The position numbers were made by a program, and so were the translations under genes. Positions 1 through 6,781 of a stretch of DNA of 8,587 nucleotides are shown one piece after another. This DNA is from Firmicutes bacterium UBA995. GTDB taxonomy: Bacteria > Bacillota > Sulfobacillia > UBA995. The notes under the pieces are model-generated. The model was given only the letters and a program-made list of their open reading frames with translations. It was not told where the DNA came from and did not search any database. Every line of letters starts with the position of its first letter. Positions within the stretch are counted from its first letter, which is position 1. Where the stretch lies: NCBI GenBank assembly GCA_002291985.1, contig DBBB01000060.1:3082-11668 (forward strand), written 5' to 3'.

Positions 1-6
1 GACGTT

Positions 7-12
7 GAGGTG
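7..12 (+). promoter_or_regulatory. Ribosome binding site for moaD
   Basis: GAGGTG lies 9 nt before the ATG at 22. This spacing supports ATG 22 rather than the in-frame GTG at 10, which overlaps the site itself. Confidence 0.6.
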
Positions 13-21
13 AGGCCCTTG

Positions 22-264
22 ATGGCAATCGAGGTCAGGCTCTTTGCCACCTTGAGGAGGTTTCGCCCCGGGCTTGAGGTGGGGGAACCCGTGCGTCTCG
101 AGGTAGACGAGGGAATGACGGTACGACGGGCACTCGAAGAAGTCCTGGGCATCCCTCCCGGTGTGGTCAAGGCCGTCTTCGTCAACGACACCTACAGCGA
201 ACTTGACCGTATCCTGGCCGATGGCGATCGGGTCGGGGTCTTCCCGCCGGTCGGCGGGGGATGA
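22..264 (+). CDS. moaD: MoaD/ThiS-family sulfur carrier protein
   Basis: This gene encodes an 80-residue ubiquitin-like sulfur carrier. In the family, the C-terminal glycine is activated and thiocarboxylated and then donates sulfur, for molybdopterin in the case of MoaD. The sequence begins MAIEVRLFATLRRF, has the beta-grasp pattern of hydrophobic strands, contains the FVND and LADGDRV segments typical of MoaD, and ends FPPVGGG with the terminal Gly-Gly exposed. Its length is normal for MoaD. The ATG at 22 is preferred because a Shine-Dalgarno sequence sits 9 nt upstream. The gene is on the strand opposite the cofactor operon and converges with the toxin gene 89 nt away, so it probably belongs to a transcription unit that starts left of the window. 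Versions ending in FPPVGGG are often found beside tungsten-dependent aldehyde:ferredoxin oxidoreductases, but no such gene is visible here. No moaE is present in the window. A role as a ThiS or another sulfur carrier cannot be excluded. Confidence 0.85.
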   Translation: MAIEVRLFATLRRFRPGLEVGEPVRLEVDEGMTVRRALEEVLGIPPGVVKAVFVNDTYSELDRILADGDRVGVFPPVGGG

Positions 265-353
265 GGGCGTAGCCGGCGAGCCGCCCGGGGAGAGCATGGT
301 GCCCCGGAAGTCTCCATGGCCAAGGCCAGGGGGTCTCAGGGTAACAAGCGGAC

Positions 354-740
354 TCAATCGCGCAGCAGGCGGAACCCAAACTGGACGAAGTGGAAGTCGA
401 ACGCGAACGCGGTGCAGATATTCAGGCGTTCCATCAAGGCAAACGTAGTGGCGTCGGTATAGGAGAAAGACTTGTCTTCGTACGTGAGTATAATTTCCCG
501 GGCGCGGTGCTCATCCCCTTCCGTGACCCGCTCTACCGGCCAGACCAAGCCCCTCAGCCATGCCCGGCCGAGGCCCGGTCCCAGCCTTCCGGCAATCAAG
601 GCATGACATTCAGCAACCAGAAAGTTGGTGAGCAGGATCGGCGTCGAACTCCCCCGGAGACGGTCTAAGAGATGTTTGGCTTCCCCGTACCTCTTGTCCG
701 ACTGGTCCAGCAGGGCGTAAACGGCACTGGTATCCACCAT
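354..740 (-). CDS. PIN-domain ribonuclease toxin (VapC-like)
   Basis: This gene encodes a 128-residue PIN-domain protein, the family of Mg-dependent RNases that includes VapC toxins. With the start at 740, the acidic metal-binding residues are visible as Asp3 (MVDTSAVYALLD), Glu44 (LVAEC), Asp96 (SYTDATTFALM) and Asp115 (AFDFHF), in the usual order and spacing. The length is typical of the family. ATG 740 is chosen because it forms a TGATG overlap with the antitoxin stop codon, a usual coupled arrangement; an in-frame GTG at 752 would add four residues. The gene is cotranscribed behind the AbrB-type gene and should cleave RNA when the antitoxin is lost. The target is unknown. No catalytic residue appears to be missing, so the module looks intact. 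Confidence 0.85.
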   Translation of the reverse strand: MVDTSAVYALLDQSDKRYGEAKHLLDRLRGSSTPILLTNFLVAECHALIAGRLGPGLGRAWLRGLVWPVERVTEGDEHRAREIILTYEDKSFSYTDATTFALMERLNICTAFAFDFHFVQFGFRLLRD

Positions 741-1012
741 CACCCTTTCCACCGTTCACGCTCTCCCTCCGCCAAGTGACGGTCGTGACTCTCGGCAACG
801 TCACCGAGGCCGCTGGCTCCGGACCCGACCAGCCGCCAAATGGGATCGTCCTCAGCAAGGGGGCGGATGGTTTCCACTTTCTTCAAGCGGATGCCGTCAC
901 CCTCCAGGTACACCGCCAGGTAGTCGCCCTCCCGGAGGCCCAAAGAGCGTCTCATTGAAACGGGAACGGTCAGTTGACCTTTGGCCGTCACCCGCACGAC
1001 CGGCACGGGCAT
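740..1012 (-). CDS. AbrB/SpoVT (MazE-like) antitoxin
   Basis: This gene encodes a 90-residue protein with an N-terminal swapped-hairpin AbrB DNA-binding domain, roughly residues 5-45. It carries the family signature RVTAKGQLTVPVSMRRSLGL followed by REGDYLAVYLEGDGIRLKK. The rest is a charged tail (residues 46-90) that in such antitoxins wraps the toxin. It directly precedes the PIN gene and shares one base with it, so the two form a toxin-antitoxin pair. The ATG at 1012 has an AAGGAGG Shine-Dalgarno 9 nt upstream. The protein probably represses its own promoter, which lies just upstream, but no operator could be proven. Confidence 0.85.
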   Translation of the reverse strand: MPVPVVRVTAKGQLTVPVSMRRSLGLREGDYLAVYLEGDGIRLKKVETIRPLAEDDPIWRLVGSGASGLGDVAESHDRHLAEGERERWKG

Positions 1013-1021
1013 GCACCGCCG

Positions 1022-1028
1022 CCTCCTT
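1022..1028 (-). promoter_or_regulatory. Ribosome binding site for the antitoxin
   Basis: AAGGAGG on the minus strand lies 9 nt before the ATG at 1012. It fixes the start of the AbrB-type gene and shows the pair has its own translation signal rather than relying on coupling to mogA. Confidence 0.75.
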
Positions 1029-1054
1029 ACCGTACGTAGGATATTCCTGCTCCC

Positions 1055-1083
1055 AGTATACCGCCGGCCGACCTTTCGTGCAA
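1055..1083 (-). promoter_or_regulatory. Probable sigma70-type promoter of the toxin-antitoxin pair
   Basis: On the minus strand, TTGCAC (1078-1083) and TATACT (1055-1060) are separated by 17 nt. The -10 box matches the consensus at 5 of 6 positions and the -35 at its TTG. The expected transcription start would be near 1048, leaving a short leader with the palindromic segment CGTACG (1031-1036) before the ribosome binding site. That palindrome could be an operator for autoregulation, but this is a guess. Confidence 0.5.
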
Positions 1084-1114
1084 CAACTTATCGATCGGTG
1101 AGGCGGATGCGCGC

Positions 1115-1147
1115 GTCGAAGTGGGGTCAGCTGGTCTATTTTGCGGT
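1115..1147. mobile_element. Possible IS21-family terminal remnant
   Basis: The stretch containing AGTGGGGTCAGCTGGTC followed by TATTTTGCGG resembles, from memory, the repeated GGGGTCA...TTTTGCGG ends of IS21-like elements common in anaerobic Firmicutes. No transposase is present and only one such motif is seen. It covers the last codons of mogA and the stop codon. The call rests on remembered motif similarity and is weak. Confidence 0.3.
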
Positions 1148-1636
1148 GCTATCCGGCCGGGCGCAGTCGGTCACTTCGCCCGCGAGTACCTCCACGGCAT
1201 GGGGCAGCACTTCCAGGATCGCTCCCAGGTTCTCGTGCACGCCGCGCGGGCTCCCGGGAAGATTGACGATCAGCGTCCTCCCGCGGATGCCGGCAATCGC
1301 CCGGGAGAGGGTTGCCCGGGGAGTAAACTGGCGTCCTGCCTGACGCATGAGTTCGCCCAGCCCGGGCACCGGCCGGTCGATGACGTCCGCCGTGGCTTCC
1401 GGGGTCACATCGCGCGGCCCGAGTCCCGTACCCCCGCTGGTCAAGATCAGGGCCAGGCCGGAGGCGGCCATCTCCCGCAAGGCGTCAGCGATCCGTTCGC
1501 GCTCGTCGGGCACAACCCGATACTCCTCGACGGTCCAGCCCACCGCCGCCAACACCTCGCCCACCACCTCCCCCGAGCGATCAGGCCTGACCCCGGCAGC
1601 GGAGCGATCGCTTGCCGTCAGGACGCCGACTCTCAT
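1136..1636 (-). CDS. mogA: Molybdopterin adenylyltransferase (MogA/MoaB type)
   Basis: This gene encodes a 166-residue MogA/MoaB protein, which adenylylates molybdopterin with ATP before metal insertion by MoeA. The start MRVGVLTASDRSAAG is typical. The molybdopterin-binding loop TSGGTGLGPRDVTPEA spans about residues 66-81 and includes the catalytic Asp76. A second conserved acid is Asp44 in VPDERERI. The C-terminal motif NLPGSPRG lies at 125-132. The ATG at 1636 is preferred because it forms an ATGA overlap with the moaC-MOSC stop and has GGAGGAG 9 nt upstream; an in-frame ATG at 1654 would add six residues of poor quality. It is the last gene of the cofactor operon. The final residues (ARPDSTAK) fall in or next to a possible insertion-sequence remnant, so the natural C-terminus may have been replaced. 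All catalytic motifs lie upstream of that point, so the enzyme should still work. Confidence 0.92.
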   Translation of the reverse strand: MRVGVLTASDRSAAGVRPDRSGEVVGEVLAAVGWTVEEYRVVPDERERIADALREMAASGLALILTSGGTGLGPRDVTPEATADVIDRPVPGLGELMRQAGRQFTPRATLSRAIAGIRGRTLIVNLPGSPRGVHENLGAILEVLPHAVEVLAGEVTDCARPDSTAK

Positions 1637-2538
1637 TCCCTCACGCTCCTCCATATGCTATCACCTGGTCGGACGGCGCCGCCCCGCAGCACCCGGGCGA
1701 AGATCCCCTCCCGGGGCATGACGCAGTCCCCTGCCTGATAGTAGATGGCACAGCGATCGTGACACTCCTTGCCGATCTGAGTCACTTCCAGCAAAGCCCC
1801 GCCCCCGAGTTCGAGGCGTGAGCCAGGCTCGAGCCCCAGGAGGTCAAGGTCTTCGGTAGTCAGGTTTTCCGCGAAGTCGCCGGGATTTACCTCCAGGCCC
1901 TTTGCCCGCATCTTGTCGATGCTTTCCCGAGCCAGAAGACTGACCTGGCGCACGGGATCGCCGGCATGGGCGTCCCCCTCCAACCCGTGGTCGACACGCA
2001 GGGCGCCTTGCAGGCAAGGTTGCTTGCGTTGCCCCTTGACTTCTGACAGGCACACGGCCACGACCCGGCCGGCCCGGTAGTCTCCCCTCTTGCCCCCGCT
2101 CTTCGCCACCAGGCGCACATCCTCGATCACCGTATGCGGCCCCAGCGACTTGACCATGTCATAGAGGGTAAGGGCGGCGACCGCAGCGGCGGTCAGCGCC
2201 TCCATCTCCGCCCCCGTCCGGCCGGTGGTGCGGGCGATGGCCTCGACGGTCACGCACCGGGAGGCCGGGTCGGGCGCCAGCCGCACCTCCACCCCGTCCA
2301 AGGGGATGGGGTGGCACAGGGGGATGAGGTCGGGTACCCGCTTGGCCCCCATGATTCCCGCAAGCTGCGCCACGGCCAGCGCGTCGCCTTTCGGCATGGC
2401 TCTCCCGGTAACGGCATCGAACACCTCGCGTGTCATCCGGACCCGGGCGCGGGCAGTCGCCGACCGTCGCGTGGTCTCCTTCTCGCCGACGTCCACCATG
2501 CGCGCCCGGCCCTCGGCATCGAGGTGCGTCATCTCCAT
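1633..2538 (-). CDS. moaC: Cyclic pyranopterin monophosphate synthase fused to a MOSC domain
   Basis: This gene encodes a 301-residue two-domain protein. Residues 1-154 are MoaC, which converts the product of MoaA into cyclic pyranopterin monophosphate. All the expected catalytic residues are visible: Lys50 (PKGD), His76 (LCHP), Glu111 and Glu113 (GAEMEALTA), and Asp127 and Lys130 (YDMVKS). Residues 156-301 form a MOSC domain with DHGLEGDAHAG, PGDFAENLTTED and the conserved cysteine at 259 in GKECH. MOSC domains handle sulfur or the mature molybdenum cofactor; eukaryotic cofactor sulfurase and mARC contain one. Standalone MOSC proteins very like this one occur in molybdenum gene clusters of Clostridia, so here the partner is fused to MoaC. 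The ATG at 2538 lies 7 nt after the moaA stop, with GGAGG over the moaA end. MoaC alone is usually about 160 residues, so the fusion is real and not an annotation artefact: the frame is continuous and both domains look complete. Confidence 0.93.
   Translation of the reverse strand: MEMTHLDAEGRARMVDVGEKETTRRSATARARVRMTREVFDAVTGRAMPKGDALAVAQLAGIMGAKRVPDLIPLCHPIPLDGVEVRLAPDPASRCVTVEAIARTTGRTGAEMEALTAAAVAALTLYDMVKSLGPHTVIEDVRLVAKSGGKRGDYRAGRVVAVCLSEVKGQRKQPCLQGALRVDHGLEGDAHAGDPVRQVSLLARESIDKMRAKGLEVNPGDFAENLTTEDLDLLGLEPGSRLELGGGALLEVTQIGKECHDRCAIYYQAGDCVMPREGIFARVLRGGAVRPGDSIWRSVRE
1646..1652 (-). promoter_or_regulatory. Ribosome binding site for mogA
   Basis: GGAGGAG on the minus strand lies inside the end of moaC-MOSC, 9 nt before the ATG at 1636. 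It supports the shorter mogA start with the ATGA overlap. Confidence 0.6.
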
Positions 2539-2545
2539 GGCGACC

Positions 2546-3562
2546 TCATCCTCCAAGCCTAGACATGTGCCGCAGCGCCCCGCAGCCACCGTCCATGTCG
2601 TGAACGAGCGGTTTGTGGGCGATGGCCATGGCGACCAGCTTGCCGAGTTCCTCGGGTCCCGCCCCGCCGCGCAAGGGCTCGCGCAGGTCGACTCCGTCCT
2701 CCTTTGCCAGGCAACCATGCAGCTTGCCTTCAGCCGTCAGGCGCAAGCGGTTGCACGTATGGCAGAAAGGCCGGCTCAAGGCGGAGATCAGGCCGAGGGT
2801 GGCCGTGCCATCTCCGGCCGGGCTCACTCCCGGGAGTTCAGGGCCGGCGACCGGCCGCCGCGGCGTCCAGCGGTAGTAGGCGGCGGGGCCGTTGCCGGGG
2901 ATGCCGGCCATCGGCGTCAAGCGACCCCGGCGCGCGAGGCGCGCCAAGACCACGGGCTCGGGCACCTGCCGGACGCCCGCCCAGGAATGACTCTCGCCCA
3001 GCGGCATCAGCTCGATGAAGCGTACTAGCAGCGCGTAAGTCGCCGCCAGGGCGGCAAAATCTTCCACCTCGCCGTCGTTCATGCCCTTTAGCAGCACCAC
3101 GTTCAGCTTGACCGGCGACATGCCCGTCTTCAGGGCGGCTGCCAGTCCGGCCAGGGCAGCCGCGAGCGAACCGCCCCGGGTCAATGTCCGGTACACGTCG
3201 GCTCGCAGCGAGTCGAGGCTGAGGTTCACGCGAGACAACCCCGCCGCGCGCAAGGGGACGGCCAGGTCGGGGAGGAGCAAGCCGTTGCTGGTCATGGTCA
3301 CTTCCCGGACACCCTCAAGGGCGACGAGGCGCTCTACCAGGCCCACCACTCCGCGGCGGACCAGCGGTTCTCCGCCGGTCACCCGGAAACGATCGATGCC
3401 CATGGGGACGGCAGCGGCGGCTACCTGGAGGATCTCCTCGTAGGTCAGGATGTCCTCGTGCCGGCGCGGAGGAACGCCGTCCGGTCCCATGCAGTAACGG
3501 CACCGCAAGTTGCAGCGGTCGGTCACGGACAGCCGGAGATAGCTCACTCGCCGCTCAACCAC
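2546..3562 (-). CDS. moaA: GTP 3',8-cyclase MoaA (radical SAM)
   Basis: This gene encodes a 338-residue radical SAM enzyme that rearranges GTP to 3',8-cyclo-GTP, the first step of molybdenum/tungsten cofactor synthesis. The N-terminal iron-sulfur motif is Cys17-x3-Cys21-x2-Cys24 (DRCNLRCRYC). The SAM-binding GGEP motif is at 63-66. The C-terminal cluster, which binds GTP, is Cys267-x2-Cys270-x13-Cys284, with the conserved Arg272 and Arg274 in CNRLRL. The protein ends in MSRLGG; the C-terminal Gly-Gly is functionally required in this family. Length is normal. The start is a GTG at 3562 that overlaps the upstream moeA-type gene by 8 nt, with AGGTG 7 nt before it. Translation is probably coupled. 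No anomalies were seen. Confidence 0.96.
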   Translation of the reverse strand: MVERRVSYLRLSVTDRCNLRCRYCMGPDGVPPRRHEDILTYEEILQVAAAAVPMGIDRFRVTGGEPLVRRGVVGLVERLVALEGVREVTMTSNGLLLPDLAVPLRAAGLSRVNLSLDSLRADVYRTLTRGGSLAAALAGLAAALKTGMSPVKLNVVLLKGMNDGEVEDFAALAATYALLVRFIELMPLGESHSWAGVRQVPEPVVLARLARRGRLTPMAGIPGNGPAAYYRWTPRRPVAGPELPGVSPAGDGTATLGLISALSRPFCHTCNRLRLTAEGKLHGCLAKEDGVDLREPLRGGAGPEELGKLVAMAIAHKPLVHDMDGGCGALRHMSRLGG

Positions 3563-5522
3563 CGCTGCTCACCTGCCATTCAACCCAGCGCTGCTCGCCC
3601 GTGCGGGAAGTGTCGTAACCGCCGAGCGCCTCCACGGCTTCCCGGAATCGCGGCTGCTCAAGCTGCTCCAACACCCGGCACACGCCGGGATGGGTCAGGT
3701 TCGATGCGGGGATGGCCAGCTCATAGCGTTCGGCGGTCACGGGAATGAAGTCGAGCCCCAGCGCCCTGGCTGCCGCCAGGATGCCCAGCCCTGTGTCGGC
3801 CACGCCGGACGCGACTGCCGCCCCGACCGCCAGATGGCCGTATTCCTCCCGATCGTAACCCTTGATCGCCTGCGGGTCAATCCGCAATCGCTCCAGCTCG
3901 TAATCCAGCAGCACCCGGGTGCCGGCGCCCCGCTGCCGGTTGACGAAAGCCACGTCGGGGCGGCCAAGATCCGCCAGCCCGCTGATGCCGAGGGGATTCC
4001 CGGGTGCGACCATCAGTCCTTGTTGCCGCCATGCCAGCGTCACCAGCAGGGTACGGCCGGGAGGGCCCCATCGCAGCACGTAAGACAAGTTGTATTCCCC
4101 GGTCGCGGGATCGAGCAGGTGCACCCCCGCCAGGTGGGCCTCGCCCCGCCGCAGTGCCGCCAGGCCCGCCAGGCTGCCCACGTTGGCGGAAGCGAGCGTG
4201 AACTCCGGCGAGCAGGCCCGCAGGTGAGCGGCGAGGAGATCGAGGGCCAGGTCGTGACTGCCGGCCGCCAGGACGGTGCCGTCAAGCTGTGCCCGGTCCA
4301 CCAGCAACTCGACGGGGAGGGTGGCGCCCGCCTCCAGTCCCTCGCAATCGGGTGGGAGGATGAGGAGCCCTTCCGCCCGGGTCAGGGAGGTCAGGACGCC
4401 GGCCCCGCGGGGCTGAGGCACGGCTACCGTCCGGTCGCCGACCCTGCCCATGCGGACGCGGACGAACTCGGTGAAACCCGGCAGGCCGGGAAGGCGGCGG
4501 GTGAGGACTGCCGGCTCGGTAGGCGGCCGAGGGACAGCCCTGCCCTGCCACTTCAGGAGCAGCGGCATCGCAAACAGCCGGAAGCTGAGCCAGGCGGACA
4601 CGGGGTAGCCAGGCAGGCCCAGTAGAGGCAAGCGGCCGCGCGCCGTACGGACCAGCGCGAGTAAAACGGGCTTGCCCGGCCGCATCGCCACCCCATGCAC
4701 CAGCACTTCACCCATTTGCCGGGCGACTTGCGCCGTGAAATCGCGGGCGCCTGCCGACGACCCCGCATTCACCACGATCAGGTCTGCCCCGCCGGCGATG
4801 GCCCGCTCGATGGCCTCCGCGAGCGACCGGGGATCATCGGCCACCGGCTGCCGCACGTCGGGCACGCCGCCGAATTCTCGCACCAGGCCGGCCAACATGA
4901 ACGAGTTGGACTCGAGGATCTTCCCTGCCGGCACGGGAAGGGAATCCGGGCTGCCCAGGGCGATCAGTTCGTCTCCTGATGGGATGACGGCCACCCGGGG
5001 ACGCCGCCAGGCGGCGACTTCTGCCACGCCCGCCGACGCGAGGACGGCCAGGTCGGCGGGACCCAGCAGGTGGTTGCCGGGGTAAAGGAGCTGTCCGGCA
5101 ACGACATCCTCGCCGGCGGCCCGCACGTGCTGCCATCGCGGCGCCGCCGCCGTGATGACGACGGCGGCGCCTTCAGGCACGGCGTCCTCCAGCATGATCA
5201 CGGCGTCGCAGTCGGAGGGAAGGGGCGCCCCGGTATCCACGGGCAGCGCGGTCTGCCCGAGGACCAGGCGCAGCGGCGTCGTTTCGCCCGCACCCCGCGT
5301 CGAGCCCGCCTGGACAGCATAGCCGTCCATGGCCGCTGCATAATAGGCAGGAGACGATGCGCGGGCGAATACGGGGTCGGCCAGCACCCGGCTGCCCGCG
5401 TCCGCCAGCGCCAGCAATTCCTTGCCCAACGGCCGGTGGAGATCGGCGGCGACCAGCGCACGGTGGAAGGTCGCCATGGCCTCGGGCAGCGGCACGTTGT
5501 CGAGGTAGACCGATCTCTTCAA
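3555..5522 (-). CDS. moeA: MoeA molybdenumtransferase fused to a PBP-like (LysR substrate-binding type) domain
   Basis: This gene encodes a 655-residue protein. Residues 1 to about 410 are MoeA, which inserts molybdate or tungstate into adenylylated molybdopterin. Motifs are AAMDGYAV (Asp66), DTGAPLP (Thr97), AGED (Asp139), SGDEL (Glu185), GSSAGARD (Asp261), MRPGKP (281 is Arg where Escherichia coli MoeA has Lys, 284 is Lys) and GLPGYPVSA. Residues about 420-640 are a periplasmic-binding-protein-like domain with NVGSLAGLAAL, a conserved AGVHLLDPATGEYN segment and RQRGAGTRVLLDYEL. There is no signal peptide, so it acts in the cytoplasm. The domain may sense or deliver an oxyanion, which is an inference. 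The TTG at 5522 is chosen because AGGAGG lies 7 nt upstream, directly after the stop of the other moeA; an upstream ATG at 5576 would overlap that gene by 41 nt. MoeA/LysR-type fusions are known from Firmicutes and archaea and usually sit beside a second, normal moeA, as here. Confidence 0.93.
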   Translation of the reverse strand: MKRSVYLDNVPLPEAMATFHRALVAADLHRPLGKELLALADAGSRVLADPVFARASSPAYYAAAMDGYAVQAGSTRGAGETTPLRLVLGQTALPVDTGAPLPSDCDAVIMLEDAVPEGAAVVITAAAPRWQHVRAAGEDVVAGQLLYPGNHLLGPADLAVLASAGVAEVAAWRRPRVAVIPSGDELIALGSPDSLPVPAGKILESNSFMLAGLVREFGGVPDVRQPVADDPRSLAEAIERAIAGGADLIVVNAGSSAGARDFTAQVARQMGEVLVHGVAMRPGKPVLLALVRTARGRLPLLGLPGYPVSAWLSFRLFAMPLLLKWQGRAVPRPPTEPAVLTRRLPGLPGFTEFVRVRMGRVGDRTVAVPQPRGAGVLTSLTRAEGLLILPPDCEGLEAGATLPVELLVDRAQLDGTVLAAGSHDLALDLLAAHLRACSPEFTLASANVGSLAGLAALRRGEAHLAGVHLLDPATGEYNLSYVLRWGPPGRTLLVTLAWRQQGLMVAPGNPLGISGLADLGRPDVAFVNRQRGAGTRVLLDYELERLRIDPQAIKGYDREEYGHLAVGAAVASGVADTGLGILAAARALGLDFIPVTAERYELAIPASNLTHPGVCRVLEQLEQPRFREAVEALGGYDTSRTGEQRWVEWQVSSGG

Positions 5523-5529
5523 CCAGGCG

Positions 5530-5535
5530 CCTCCT
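5530..5535 (-). promoter_or_regulatory. Ribosome binding site for the moeA-PBP fusion
   Basis: AGGAGG on the minus strand begins immediately after the TAG stop of the preceding moeA and stands 7 nt from the TTG at 5522. It is the evidence for choosing this rare start codon over the upstream ATG at 5576. Confidence 0.8.
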
Positions 5536-6768
5536 CTACCGCCGGAGCAGACGTACTTCCACCTCATCCCCCTCATTCAGTCCCCGCCGGCTGGCGGGCA
5601 CCCTGACCAGGCCGTCCGCTCGAGCCAGGGAACTGATCGCGCCCGACTTTCCGGGAAGCGGTTCCGCTGCCCAGCCGGATTCACCCTCGATCAGCCTGAC
5701 CCGAACATGTTCCTCCACTCCGCCCCGGACCGGCAGGTTGCGCGTAAGCCGGGCCCGCAGCCCGGGGACAGGGTATACTTCCCGTTCGCCGGCCAGCAGT
5801 CGCACCAATGGTCCTACCAGGACATCGTACACCACCAGCGCGGAGACGGGATGGCCGGGCAGGCCGATCACGGGGATGTCGCCGCACACCGCCACCACCG
5901 TGGGCTTGCCGGGCTTCACCGCCAACCCGTGGGCCAGCACCTGTCCGAGCCTGGCCAGTACGGCCGGCACCAGATCGGCCTTGCCCACCGAACTCCCCCC
6001 GGAGAGGAGCACCAGACCGGCCTGGCGGCAGGCGCCGATGACGGCTTCCGCCAGTTCGCTCTCCCGGTCGGGTACGATCCCCAGGAGCAGGGGATCGCCC
6101 CCGTCCCCGATGATCGCCGCGGCAAGCGAAACGGAGTTGACCTCCCGGACCTGGCCGGGTCCCGGCTCTTCGTCCACCGCCACCAGTTCATCCCCGGTCG
6201 ACAGGATGGCCACCCGCGGACGGGGCTGAACGACGATGGTGCGTAGCCCCGCCGCCGCCAGCGCCCCCAGGTCGGCGGGCTGCAGCCGGCGTCCCGCGGG
6301 GACGACCACCGCCCCGCGCGCGAAGTCCTCGCCGGCGGCCATCACGTTTTCGCCGGGAGCGACCGGCCGCACCACTTCCAGCATATCGCCGCCGAGTTCG
6401 GCGGCGTATTCGAGCATCACCACGGCATCGCCGCCTGGTGGAAGCATGCCCCCCGTGGGCACCTGGATCGCCGTGCCCGGCGAGACTTCCCCCTCGGCCC
6501 GCCGTCCCATGATCACCTGGCCCTTCAGTTCGAGATAGGCCGGTTGTTCGGGGCCGGCGCCAAAAGTATCGCGCGCCCGCACCGCATATCCGTCGACCGT
6601 GGAGCGGGCGAAACCGGGCACGGCATCGGCCGCGAGCACGTCAAATGCCGTCACCCGGCCAAGGGCCGGGAGCAGCTCCAACTCCTCCCCGCGGGAAGGG
6701 CGGCCGGGGAGGGCGGACCGCAGCCTTTGCATGGCGTCCGCCGGGCTGATTACCTTCAGGAAGTCCAC
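5536..6768 (-). CDS. moeA: Molybdopterin molybdenumtransferase MoeA
   Basis: This gene encodes a 410-residue MoeA of normal length. It hydrolyses adenylylated molybdopterin and inserts molybdate or tungstate. Active-site motifs, numbered from the GTG start, are TVDGYAV (Asp59), PTGG (Thr105), AGED (Asp148), STGDEL (Glu194), GGSSVGKAD (Asp265), VKPGKP (Lys285 and Lys288) and GLPGHPVSA. All main catalytic positions known from Escherichia coli MoeA have counterparts. The start is taken as GTG 6768, because the protein then opens DFLKVISPADA as MoeA usually does and GGAG lies 7 nt upstream. Longer versions would run into the preceding small gene, whose stop is 13 nt away. It is one of two MoeA paralogues in tandem, clearly different in sequence from the fused one. 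Such pairs may divide work between molybdenum and tungsten, which cannot be read from the sequence alone. Confidence 0.94.
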   Translation of the reverse strand: MDFLKVISPADAMQRLRSALPGRPSRGEELELLPALGRVTAFDVLAADAVPGFARSTVDGYAVRARDTFGAGPEQPAYLELKGQVIMGRRAEGEVSPGTAIQVPTGGMLPPGGDAVVMLEYAAELGGDMLEVVRPVAPGENVMAAGEDFARGAVVVPAGRRLQPADLGALAAAGLRTIVVQPRPRVAILSTGDELVAVDEEPGPGQVREVNSVSLAAAIIGDGGDPLLLGIVPDRESELAEAVIGACRQAGLVLLSGGSSVGKADLVPAVLARLGQVLAHGLAVKPGKPTVVAVCGDIPVIGLPGHPVSALVVYDVLVGPLVRLLAGEREVYPVPGLRARLTRNLPVRGGVEEHVRVRLIEGESGWAAEPLPGKSGAISSLARADGLVRVPASRRGLNEGDEVEVRLLRR

Positions 6769-6781
6769 GGCGCGGCTCCGT

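Noticed and set aside
285..307. CCGGGG/CCCCGG inverted repeat as a bidirectional terminator between moaD and the toxin gene
   Set aside because: It has only 6 bp with an 11-nt loop and no T-run on either side; nothing else of note is seen in the 265-353 gap.
316..462. Small very basic plus-strand frame (48 residues) between moaD and the toxin gene
   Set aside because: More than half of it is antisense to the PIN gene, there is no convincing ribosome binding site, and its basic composition can come from the complementary coding sequence.
741..752. GTG 752 as start of the PIN gene
   Set aside because: ATG 740 gives the usual MVDTS start and a one-base TGATG overlap with the antitoxin; the extra four residues add nothing recognisable.
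2225..3028. Long plus-strand open frame opposite moaC and moaA
   Set aside because: It is antisense to two clear, motif-complete genes; long shadow frames are expected at this GC content and the translation shows no family features.
3690..4625. Long plus-strand open frame opposite the moeA-PBP fusion
   Set aside because: It is antisense shadow of a complete gene, low in hydrophobic order and without recognisable motifs.
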